64,000 nt of DNA from Skeletonema marinoi (lineage: Eukaryota; Bacillariophyta; Thalassiosirophyceae; Thalassiosirales; Thalassiosiraceae): positions 2,790,001 to 2,854,000 of the forward strand of contig CM060487.1 of NCBI GenBank assembly GCA_030544225.1, read 5' to 3'. Position numbers and translations under genes: made by a program. Shown here piece after piece: positions 1 through 8,674 of the stretch. Under the pieces are notes generated by a model that ran no database searches, had not been told where the DNA came from, and saw nothing but the letters and a program-made list of their open reading frames with translations. The first letter of the stretch is position 1, and each line of letters opens with the position of its first letter.

Positions 1-716
1 GGAGCCTATCCTCCCGATGCCGACGATTGTAACTTGAAACTACATTATCCGGATTGGAATGGAGCCAATGAAGGCTGCGTTGACGATGGTAAGCAAAGAA
101 GTTGTCATTTGTATAATGATCAACTGATGTCGTGTTTCATCTCGTGTGTACTCATTTATTTCATAATACTGCAACTCACTCGCGTCGGCGTGGTATGAAC
201 AAAATCTTCCACTTGAACAAAACAGGCCAAGAGCCCTTGTACATGCTTGGCAATGCCCAGTATTTCCTCTCAAACACAAGAGAGGAATGCTGTGAGAAGT
301 TCTATGAGTGGAACTACTATCCTTGCACAGGAACTAAACCTGATGGGAGTGGCGATTATTACCCAGACTGGAATGGATCTCCAGCCACGTGTAAGAACGA
401 CGGGAACATGCCTGATTACATGCTCAATCCCGATAACGCACGCTGGTATTTGTCTTCCACGCTCAAGGAGTGTTGCGAGAGGCACGTTCACTACGATTTG
501 AACAATTGTATGGGCAGTTCTGGTACTCCAGTTGCAGGTTCGGATGAGTGGTATGTGGAGTACTCCGCAAACACTTGCGTCCAAGACTGTACTGGTCCAT
601 CGACCACTTGTGGTGGTCTCGTGGAGGGTAGTTGGATTGAAACCTTTAGTACCAAGAAGGCGTGTTGTGATGAGAAACTGTGGTATTATCCAGACTGTAT
701 CAGGACCAACAACTAG
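1..716 (+). CDS. Cysteine-repeat secreted/wall-type protein, 3' part (5' end outside window)
   Basis: Partial gene. Exon 1-88 and exon 226-716 are joined across an intron at 89-225 (GTAAGC donor, AACAG acceptor), which restores the reading VDD|GQEPLYML. The protein is a chain of units of roughly 45-50 residues with the pattern Y-P-D-W-(N/S)-G, C, (N/D)DG, P-x-Y-M-L, Y-(F/L)-L-S-(N/S)-T, E-C-C, W/Y, C-x-G, ending in a cysteine-rich tail (CVQDC, CCDEKLW). Many regularly spaced cysteines imply disulfides and an extracytoplasmic place. It is a close paralogue of the gene at 13338-15350, which carries the same tail after long PS-repeats, so the missing 5' part probably holds a signal peptide and PS-repeats. 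I know of no biochemical function; the unit type resembles repeats I associate with diatom secreted proteins. Alternative: any secreted matrix or adhesion protein. Confidence 0.7.
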
Positions 717-1920
717 GCGAAAAGTCTACTAAGTCTTGAGGAGCTTCTCAGTCTTGAGTTTGACTTCGAAGAGTGTGAAGATGTAAAGTTTAAGTGTACA
801 GGCACAGATGTAAAGGTAAAGATAAAGAAGATCGAAATGAAGAGGAAAGATTATAAACAAATAAGTGAATACCATACATGTGTATATGTGTGTAATAGAT
901 GTAGAAATTGAATGCTTTGAATGAAATCGAGTGCATTTTTGGCAGATCATCATTTTACTGTTTCTGTTTCTGATCATTATATCATCGCTAATGTGTACAA
1001 TGTGAGTTTTTAGAGTTAGTCGCGGCATTGCACCCTCGTTATTTGCAGAAGATCACACTTGAAAGATGGTAATAATGTTGGTACTAAAACCAATGACACC
1101 AACTGGTCACAATGCGGGAACAAAACAGTGTATTATTCAGAGCGAGCACTCATCCCTTTGCATGATGCCTCACAAGAGCAAAACGTGAATCAAGAAGAGG
1201 GGGGGATTTGACAGTAAGTTCACAATGAAATGATGTTGAATGAAAGTTGGAAGCCCACCTTTAAGAAACCATCTCAATGGTCCTATATTCCTCAATATAT
1301 ATAGACGACTGATGCCAGGAGTAGGAGGCACAGGCACAGATTAGTAGTAGTAGGAGAGAAGGACGAAGACGAAGGAGGAGTTTGTGTTTGTGGAGGAACA
1401 TACATGATGTGGATCCAAAGTCCAAAGCCACACGCTTCGGCATTTGGCACGTATGAATAGATGATGATGTATTAAGGATTAATCGCAGTAAAACACGTTA
1501 GCGTATAAGTAGTGCATAACTTTAAGCATCAAACTCAGAATAGTGGAAGGAGGAACAACAACAACACTTGCACTTGCAAGCATGTGTTCGTATGGTTCAT
1601 ATCGTGTTCTCCTTGGAGTAGAAAGCTTGGGATCCACTCTGCCCATTGAGTACACAAGTGCAGGGGGATGCATCAGATCTTCCCACCACAACATAACTAA
1701 TACAATGACATGGACATTCCATCCACGCGACTCAAAGTCAAAGCAAAGATGCGTTGGCATGCTCGGACAGCAAGAAGATACCTGTCTTCTTTACCAACGG
1801 GCAGCGACTGTGCACGTGGAACGTCTTTTTCGATTTTCATCAACCACCAACGCACTCTTCTTCATCATTTTCATTTCCATCCTTGCATACACTCAAAGAT
1901 TCACCTTGTGCCTATCCACC
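717..1920. other. Intergenic stretch, no gene supported
   Basis: AT-rich sequence between the stop of the cysteine-repeat gene and the first plausible start of the next gene. Open frames here are short, low in complexity and lack domain-like sequence. The reading frame of the next gene stays open upstream to about 1543, but that part does not look like protein and precedes a clean signal peptide, so I treat 1543-1920 as 5' leader or promoter. No tRNA, repeat or hairpin was noticed. Confidence 0.5.
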
Positions 1921-3047
1921 ATGACGACAACAAGACCACGAAAAAACCTCCTCCTACTATCAGTAGCGGCCCTAGCACTGCTCTCCACAACACCATTGCT
2001 CACATATGCCCAAGATGCAGCCACTGCAACAGCAGATATCGTAGAAGATGATGTCACTGATCTTGGTGATGTGATTGGTGATGCCATGGGGGATATAACG
2101 GAAGGGTTGGAGGATGAGGTGGTGGATTTGGATGATGCTGCTGCTGCTGCTTCTATTGAAGAATCATCGGAGAGTGAAGAAGCAGAAGCAACTGTTGATG
2201 ATGATGCCGCGGCTACAGCTGATGAAACGACAACAACTGCCGAGTCAACTGCTGAAGCAACCGCAGAATCCACAACGTACGAACAAACACAACCACAAGC
2301 AGAAGAAGAACAAGCAACTCCACCTCCAGCACAAACAGGACCATTCATTGATCTATTCGGAGAAGTATTACTTTCATTAGAGATGGTCGATGAGACACAT
2401 GCACAGGTTCATCAGCATTATACGAATGAAGTTTTGAGTGGGAAGAAGGTTGTGGGATTATATTTTAGTGCGGATTGGTGAGTTGTTCATTGCTATTTGT
2501 GTTACACAACATAATACATGCGATTGTGATGAATTACTCATCCTAACATTGTCTTTATCAACTGATATTAACCACCAGGTGCGGCCCATGCCGTCAATTC
2601 ACACCCGACCTAGTCAACTTTTACGACAAAATGAACGCCCGCCGTGGCAAAAAAGATGAATTCGAAATCATTTGGGTCTCACGCTGCAGAGACGTGGACA
2701 GCTTTGGACAATATTTCACTCACATGAAGTGGCTAGCCCTACCACCACAGGAGGCAATGGGACAACGTGGTCAATACCTCGGAGAAAAGTTCAAGGTTAA
2801 ATCGATTCCAACGTTGGTGTTGCTGGATGAGATTGGAAATGTGATTACGTTGGATGGGAGGAATAAGATTCCTATGGATAAGGCTGGGGTTGGCTTTCCG
2901 TGGAGAAGTCCCATGAGTGTTTTGGTATCGACTTTGTTCCCTAGGAGTTTTAGGTTGTTGGTGAAGAGTCAGATTGCGGGTGTTTTGGAGAAGGCCAAGG
3001 CTGTTTTGGGTGGTGCTGCTCGTGGTGCTGCTGCTAGAGGTAGGTAG
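1921..3047 (+). CDS. Secreted/ER thioredoxin-like protein of nucleoredoxin/tryparedoxin type
   Basis: Two exons, 1921-2477 and 2579-3047 (intron 2478-2578, GTGAGT...CCACCAG), giving 341 residues. The start at 1921 is chosen because it begins a clear signal peptide (MTTTRPRKNLLLLSVAALAL, likely cut after TYA). Residues about 37-135 are acidic, with Ala/Thr/Glu low complexity. The thioredoxin fold follows; the intron splits the active site, and splicing creates W-C-G-P-C. Further family marks are the FTPDLVNFY helix, IIWVSRCRD, the cis-proline motif IPTLVLLD and a PW-R ending, as in nucleoredoxin and tryparedoxin rather than small thioredoxin. The CxxC pair is intact, so a disulfide reductase or oxidase role in the secretory lumen is likely. 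The partner is unknown. The acidic linker is unusual for the family. The C-terminus is rich in Ala and Arg (GAARGAAARGR). Confidence 0.85.
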
Positions 3048-3359
3048 GTGAGGGGAAGCCAAGTAACAACAATACTCGGTTGAGAGTTATAGAGATGATG
3101 GAAGGGCAGAGAACGCAGAAACAAATAAAGACTGGTTTGGATTGTACGCTACTGCTAGGTGGAGGGATTAAAGAAGAGAGCAATAATTGAGAGCAATAAT
3201 TGCATCAATTGTTGATCAGCTCAGATAGACGGGAATGATAAGCAGAAACAATAATGACTTAATGTTGTGTTGCGAATGAATTACTTATGAATTATGTTGT
3301 TTACTCTCTAATGAGCTAGTGTGTTGCCATCGTTTTGATGCATAAGAAGTCACGCCAGT
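3048..3359. other. Convergent 3' intergenic spacer
   Basis: AT-rich spacer between two genes that converge here. It holds a short direct duplication, gagcaataatt, at about 3178-3199. No gene or RNA is seen. Confidence 0.4.
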
Positions 3360-6300
3360 CTAGTTCATTATCTTCAGACCCCATTCTCGCAGTGAAGTGG
3401 AACACTTCAATAACCCTGCCTTCAATACCCCAAGGAAATCCAGCTCCCACTCGAGATTGACGAAAAGAGGCAAGTTGCTAATATTTGCTCCAGAAAGAGA
3501 TCCCAAATGTTCGTACTGCAAAGCACCTCCTTCGCAATGCTCTTTCTTCAACCGGATCAAATCTAGCTCCATCAAATCCATGAAGGATCGATACAATACA
3601 TGTGGTGGGTAGCGATCTGAACTAATTGTATACCTCTCACTGTTGACGAATGATGTGGTATACTCATCTTCAATACGTTTGTATGTCAGTGGAGCTACCA
3701 GCGACAAGACTGTCAAATTCTTTGATCCATTCTTTTTAACATTTCCACCTGCAGCAGCCTCATCATCCACAGTGCTTCTTGCATCATCTCTTGCCATGAT
3801 ACGACGGGCTGCCATCAATATAGCAATTTGCGGTCCAGACAGATCAAGTAGTGCAACTAGACGGGGATTAGTCCCGACAAGAGCAGAATAATGGTTCGGG
3901 TCTCCGATCAGCTGACCCCAACGAATCTGTTCCAATGCATTTTGATTGGGGATTCCAGGACGACCAACGTTACTAGCGATATCATCCAAGGATGCTCCCA
4001 TTATGATGAGAGCATGAGCAATGTGTTTCGGAGATAGCTTCGGAACTTGCACGTTGTCATCTAATGTCTCACTGGAACAACGCAGCTTTTGTTCGTCAAC
4101 ATCCGACATCAACAGACTCAATGATACATCAAGAACTCCACAAAACCATCGTATATCCATATGCATCTCGTAGTTGCGTCTCAGGGCACGTTGGACAAGT
4201 GAAAAGTCATTGATCTCTTTATCACAGTCTTCATCTTCGTCGGATCCAGCTTGGCTTCCACGAAAGATTGCCTCCACCTCATTGCGCAGATTCATCATTT
4301 CCATTTGCTCCATACACTCTTCTCTTGCACCATCGTCAAACAATATCCTGCCCTCACTACCACCCAACTTCTTGTTCGACAACAACACCGGCGGAGTATA
4401 AAATTTACCCAACAAACTTTCCACACATGCATCATACCCCCCATCAACATCATGCCCAAAATAAATCACCTTACTCGTACCCTCGGCACGTGACTGCACT
4501 CGTTTCTCCAACTGATTAATGGTAGATAAGTTAGTCGTCATTCCTACCAAACTCACGAGGAATTTATGATCAGCTACCCGATCTAATAAATGGTATAGTA
4601 ACAATTGTCGATCGTTCGATCCACCCTGCTCTTGGTGAGATAGTTGTTCGCTACCAGCTGTCATATTGTAGGACTTTCCACCGGCCAAGAACGTGTCCAA
4701 TTCTTCGAGTACGATTAGGATGGGAATACCATCGATTCGAGCGGTACGGAGTGCTTCGTCGAGGAGGGAGATGTTGGTGTTGAATCCGGATCGGCGGAGG
4801 CGGAATTGATGGGATTCGTTGTTGGGGATGGGTGATTTGGGTGACATCATTGGTGAGGAAGGCTTGGTGGATGATAGCAGCTTGTTGGGTGTCTGTAAGA
4901 TATCATGATGATTGCTAATTCTCTGTCGCTTGGAAGATGACTCCTTTACTAGTGTTCCCCCCTTCCTACTACGTCGACTACTACCACTACTACGATTGTT
5001 CTTTTCCATTCGTGACATGGCATTAATCTGTCGTGCAATCTCTCTTGTACATGCAACAGCATTGTCACCTTGATAGAGTAATCCGTTGATTCGTACGACA
5101 CGAAAGGATGATTGGGTGAATAGTTCAGTGTTCACTTTGGAGACTTGGTCAATACCATCATGACCATTCAATTGTTGTTGTTGTTGTTGTTGCTGTAACT
5201 TGTGCATCTTTTGCAACACCCTCTCTTTCCTCTTACCAGCCACCCGTGACAATTCCGTAAGACACCGCTCCAATAGTAAACTCTTGCCATGTCCTCTTGG
5301 TCCCATTAGTATTGCGGATACATTGGATTGGATCTTTGGTTTGAGGTCAAGAATGTTGTTGTTGTTGTCGTCTTCGTCGTCATCGTTGTATGTTCCGAGT
5401 AGTCCATCTCGTAGTAGCTTTAGCATTGTATCGTATTGATCTTTGAGACCTGGTCCAATGAATGGTAGACCATTGTTGTCATTAATCGATTGGTCACTAC
5501 TGCTTCTTTCTGATACTGGTGCTGCTGATGTTGTGACTTTCTCTTTTGTGGTGGCACCTGCAGGACTCCAACTGATAAAGCCCTGATTTTTAGCTGCAGC
5601 AGACTTTTTGGTCACCTTGTTTGAAGTAGCAGTATTATCTGCTGCTGCTGTTGTTGTTGCTGTTGTCGATTCGTCATAAACAAAGGAGTATGAATTGTCA
5701 CTTAAATGTAATATAGAACGGTCAATAGCTTTCTGCTTCATGGTTAATTGGTGCAGCAGTGGGTGCTCTTTCCGAGGTGGTTGTTTCAGTTGTATGGTTG
5801 TTTCGTCATTATGAGTATTTGTGTAGGTTACATCGTTATTATTTGTATCATATAATTCTTCTTCTGGAATGTTTGCTTCTCGTGGAGACTTGAGAGATGT
5901 TGTTGATATTAGCGGAGATTGTTTGATGCATCCATTACACTCCGCTGCTAGCGACAGTGGCGATTTTTCAGCAGTTGATGATTGCACGTTTGCTGTTGGC
6001 ACCGGTAATGCCGCCAATAATGATGATTGTGGAGTAGAAGGCAACTTGGACAACAAATCTCCAGTCTGACGTTTTGCCCTGCCTCCTCTCCGTGCTGTTG
6101 TTCGTCGTTTCGGCTTTTCTACTCTTTGTTTCGGTATTGGTTCATCGTCATTACTGCTGCTATTACTATAATCATGATTGTCTGCTTGAGTGATATTATT
6201 TTCAATATCAACCGAAGAGCTCTCCTTCAGTACAGAGGAATCATCATCATCACTGTCTCCGTAGCGAGGCTGTGTTAAATATTCCAAGTGCTGTCCATCT

Positions 6301-6515
6301 TGATTTGACGAATCATCATCACTGTTATCACCATTGCCATCATTATTATCATCTTCCAACACCTCGAATGATATTGCCATCCCCTCCGAAGACTGCTCAT
6401 TATCATTATCTATGTCCATGTCATTTTTGGTATCATCCACAGAAGACTCATCGGCGTCATGGCTTTGCTGTGATGGCGGCGGAGTTAGGCCAAACTTTTG
6501 CTTGAGCCAGTCCAT
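3360..6515 (-). CDS. ORC4: Origin recognition complex subunit 4
   Basis: Single-exon AAA+ ATPase of 1,051 residues. ORC4 is part of the six-subunit complex that marks replication origins and loads MCM2-7 in the nucleus. Seen: Walker A GPRGHGKS at about residues 404-411, the ORC4-like strand VVRINGLLYQGD with the following helix CTREIARQINAMSR, Walker B ILIVLEELDTF near 598-606, and a sensor region VSLVGMTTNLSTINQLEKRVQSR. The C-terminal winged-helix part (about 925-1045) contains ILMAARRIM and the tail LYRSFMDLMELDLI. Human ORC4 is about 436 residues; the excess here is a disordered, Ser/Asn/Asp-rich N-terminal 380 residues and basic or polyglutamine inserts (Q run near 5166-5200, RRSRKGG near 4960-4990) inside the ATPase domain. 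The gene is divergent from the plastid-type gene at 6843. Basic inserts could add DNA binding (inference). Confidence 0.9.
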   Translation of the reverse strand: MDWLKQKFGLTPPPSQQSHDADESSVDDTKNDMDIDNDNEQSSEGMAISFEVLEDDNNDGNGDNSDDDSSNQDGQHLEYLTQPRYGDSDDDDSSVLKESSSVDIENNITQADNHDYSNSSSNDDEPIPKQRVEKPKRRTTARRGGRAKRQTGDLLSKLPSTPQSSLLAALPVPTANVQSSTAEKSPLSLAAECNGCIKQSPLISTTSLKSPREANIPEEELYDTNNNDVTYTNTHNDETTIQLKQPPRKEHPLLHQLTMKQKAIDRSILHLSDNSYSFVYDESTTATTTAAADNTATSNKVTKKSAAAKNQGFISWSPAGATTKEKVTTSAAPVSERSSSDQSINDNNGLPFIGPGLKDQYDTMLKLLRDGLLGTYNDDDEDDNNNNILDLKPKIQSNVSAILMGPRGHGKSLLLERCLTELSRVAGKRKERVLQKMHKLQQQQQQQQLNGHDGIDQVSKVNTELFTQSSFRVVRINGLLYQGDNAVACTREIARQINAMSRMEKNNRSSGSSRRSRKGGTLVKESSSKRQRISNHHDILQTPNKLLSSTKPSSPMMSPKSPIPNNESHQFRLRRSGFNTNISLLDEALRTARIDGIPILIVLEELDTFLAGGKSYNMTAGSEQLSHQEQGGSNDRQLLLYHLLDRVADHKFLVSLVGMTTNLSTINQLEKRVQSRAEGTSKVIYFGHDVDGGYDACVESLLGKFYTPPVLLSNKKLGGSEGRILFDDGAREECMEQMEMMNLRNEVEAIFRGSQAGSDEDEDCDKEINDFSLVQRALRRNYEMHMDIRWFCGVLDVSLSLLMSDVDEQKLRCSSETLDDNVQVPKLSPKHIAHALIIMGASLDDIASNVGRPGIPNQNALEQIRWGQLIGDPNHYSALVGTNPRLVALLDLSGPQIAILMAARRIMARDDARSTVDDEAAAGGNVKKNGSKNLTVLSLVAPLTYKRIEDEYTTSFVNSERYTISSDRYPPHVLYRSFMDLMELDLIRLKKEHCEGGALQYEHLGSLSGANISNLPLFVNLEWELDFLGVLKAGLLKCSTSLREWGLKIMN

Positions 6516-6842
6516 GATGATATTATTATGCTAGTACTGCCATCGATCCTATTGCTGCTGCATCTGCTATGATATTATTAGCACCGCTGACTTGCACAAC
6601 ACAGTAGGTGTAGAGTAGCATTTTTGTCATTTTGGGAGGTTTCTTTTTGCGGAGGACAGACGGAAATCTTTCAATCAAACGAACGAAGACCAAAAATCCA
6701 AAAGCAAAGCCATCCATCAAAAGCTGCCGACATCATTGATGAGAGTGATCGATTGTTATCGACATACAATAGCGTAGCTAGAGAGCAAGAGAGCCATCGG
6801 AGAGCCCGAGAGGACGAGCGAGTAATCTGCAACAACAAGAGC
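6516..6842. promoter_or_regulatory. Bidirectional promoter region
   Basis: 327 bp separate the ATG of ORC4 (minus) from the ATG of the plastid-type protein (plus). Both promoters and both leaders must fit here. No clear TATA box or repeated motif was picked out. The plus-strand frame is open back to about 6624, but it looks untranslated (no signal-like sequence before 6843). Confidence 0.5.
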
Positions 6843-8609
6843 ATGGCAGCCTACACGAAAGCAATGAGTCGACCGATACTACTCACATCATGCATCATCA
6901 TTTCTCTTTGCAGCAGAGGAGTGATGGCATTCATTCCATCATCTCCATCATCAACACGAAGACCATCCTCATTTGGATTGAACAATTTGCCACCGCAGCA
7001 TCTCAAGGGTTCATCCACCAAACATACTACAATACCAACAACTACACAACAACATCATATCCACCATACAAAGTCATCACTACGAGCAGCAACATCCGAT
7101 GATAACGATGACAACAAATCACCCAAACAAACCCCCATCAAAAAACGCAAAATGTCCATCTCCAAACAGTCACTCACACCCGCACAAAAATCATCCACAC
7201 AACAACCCAACAACAACAATGCCGCAGACGATGATGATGAACAACGAGCCTACAATGAGTTAATGCCCAAAACAGGATATTCACTTGCCGATTCGTTAGA
7301 ACAATCTGTGGATAATAAAGAGTTCTTTGAGACTGTTTTGACTCCTATTGGTGGTGTTTATAGTGGTGATGGTGGTGGAGTGTTTGATGAGGAGGAGAGG
7401 GAGTTTGAGTATGATGCTGATGGGTTTCCCATTGGCATCAAGTCAGAACAAACAACGAATGAGGAAGAAGGGGATGGACATGATGGCATTGCGAGAATTG
7501 ATACAATTTCCAATTTTGGTGGTGTGGAACCAGTCCGTTGGATTGTTTCCGTGGGAGATGAAAAGGATGATGATACAAGAGTAGCAGCATCTCATGTCAT
7601 GATTGATTTGCCACCCTATTCGGACAAATTGGCACATGAGATTCGACAGTTTATGAATCCCGATTTGAATACTACCGCCAAAGCAGCGACTGACGATGAG
7701 GTGAAACGGGTAGGGGGAACACTGGATGCCATCCTACTCACCAATCAGCAATGTATACATTATGATAACACTCCGGGAGTATATGTCACTCGTAAATCAG
7801 ACTTGACGAAATGGAAGAAGGCCTTTCCGGAAGCAAAGGTGGTCATGTATCGTCTGGATATACCACGAGAATGTCGTGAGGAGGTGACTCAAGTATTAGA
7901 TGGATATGGTCCCTGGGGTTGGAAGGAGGATAAGGAAGAGGGGGAAATGACATTTGTAGAGACGGGTAGACCATTGACAATTGAAGAGTGGGACGAGGAT
8001 ACCAAGTCGAGAGTGTTGGAGAATGGTGAATTACCTCCGGATGATGAAGGTATGTTTGATACTGAAGATGGAGAGTCTGCTGTAGCTGATGACGATGATG
8101 TGGATGATGATGATGAAGATTCCATGTATTCTCAAGAAGCAATCCGTCAACGAGAAGAACAATATCGTGTATTGGCAGTGTACACTCCCGGCCACACATT
8201 TGGAAGTGTCACATATATTTTCCCAAAACGTAATCTATGCTGTTCGGGCTTTGCTTTGCCATTGGAAAGTTCTAGCTCTACCATGGATGACAATGAGGAT
8301 GAAGATGATGATGACGATGAAGATTTTGTTGGAAGCAGCAGCAGTTCAGGAGGATCACTTCCACCAATCGGACCAAGGCTCGATTACCAAGGATATCTTG
8401 CCACATCTGCCTCACGACCGAGGCAGATGTCATCGGCATTATCGCTGATAAATCGTTATATTGATCGGTTCCGCGTTGTGTTGCCTGCCAGAGGAGATAT
8501 CGTATTCTTGGATTCCGATGAAGAAAAGAGGAAGAGGGATTTGTTAGAGAGTGTGGGGTTGTATCGAAAGATGAGTGATATTTACGGTAGGCTTGGAATT
8601 GTGGACTAA
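6843..8609 (+). CDS. Plastid-targeted metallo-beta-lactamase-fold-like protein
   Basis: 588 residues from the ATG at 6843, preferred over upstream in-frame starts because it begins a signal peptide (ILLTSCIIISLCSRGVMA) followed by F-I-P-S-S, i.e. the ASAF-type junction with Phe at +1 and a Ser/Thr/Arg-rich transit region. A disordered Asp/Asn/Gln segment follows. The core (about 230-588) has EPVRWIVSVG, a strand-helix AILLTNQQCIHYDNTPGVYVT, then YTPGHTFGSVTYIF, FALPLE, and RVVLPARGDIVFL near the end. TPGHT followed by LPARG resembles the latter metal motifs of metallo-beta-lactamases, but the usual HxHxDH is not there (TNQQCIHYD instead), so metal binding and catalysis are doubtful. Highly acidic inserts (DDDDVDDDDED, DNEDEDDDDDED) are odd. 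Plants have a related degenerate MBL-like plastid protein group; identity is inferred from fold-like motifs only. Confidence 0.65.
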   Translation: MAAYTKAMSRPILLTSCIIISLCSRGVMAFIPSSPSSTRRPSSFGLNNLPPQHLKGSSTKHTTIPTTTQQHHIHHTKSSLRAATSDDNDDNKSPKQTPIKKRKMSISKQSLTPAQKSSTQQPNNNNAADDDDEQRAYNELMPKTGYSLADSLEQSVDNKEFFETVLTPIGGVYSGDGGGVFDEEEREFEYDADGFPIGIKSEQTTNEEEGDGHDGIARIDTISNFGGVEPVRWIVSVGDEKDDDTRVAASHVMIDLPPYSDKLAHEIRQFMNPDLNTTAKAATDDEVKRVGGTLDAILLTNQQCIHYDNTPGVYVTRKSDLTKWKKAFPEAKVVMYRLDIPRECREEVTQVLDGYGPWGWKEDKEEGEMTFVETGRPLTIEEWDEDTKSRVLENGELPPDDEGMFDTEDGESAVADDDDVDDDDEDSMYSQEAIRQREEQYRVLAVYTPGHTFGSVTYIFPKRNLCCSGFALPLESSSSTMDDNEDEDDDDDEDFVGSSSSSGGSLPPIGPRLDYQGYLATSASRPRQMSSALSLINRYIDRFRVVLPARGDIVFLDSDEEKRKRDLLESVGLYRKMSDIYGRLGIVD

Positions 8610-8674
8610 GACATTAGAGGAACATATTCGTGATCTTGTTAATACTACAGGCGTGTAGTTTACAATACCTGCAT

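Noticed and set aside
1543-1920. In-frame N-terminal extension of the thioredoxin-like gene
   Set aside because: The 1921 start gives a textbook signal peptide; the extension would bury it and has no protein-like sequence.
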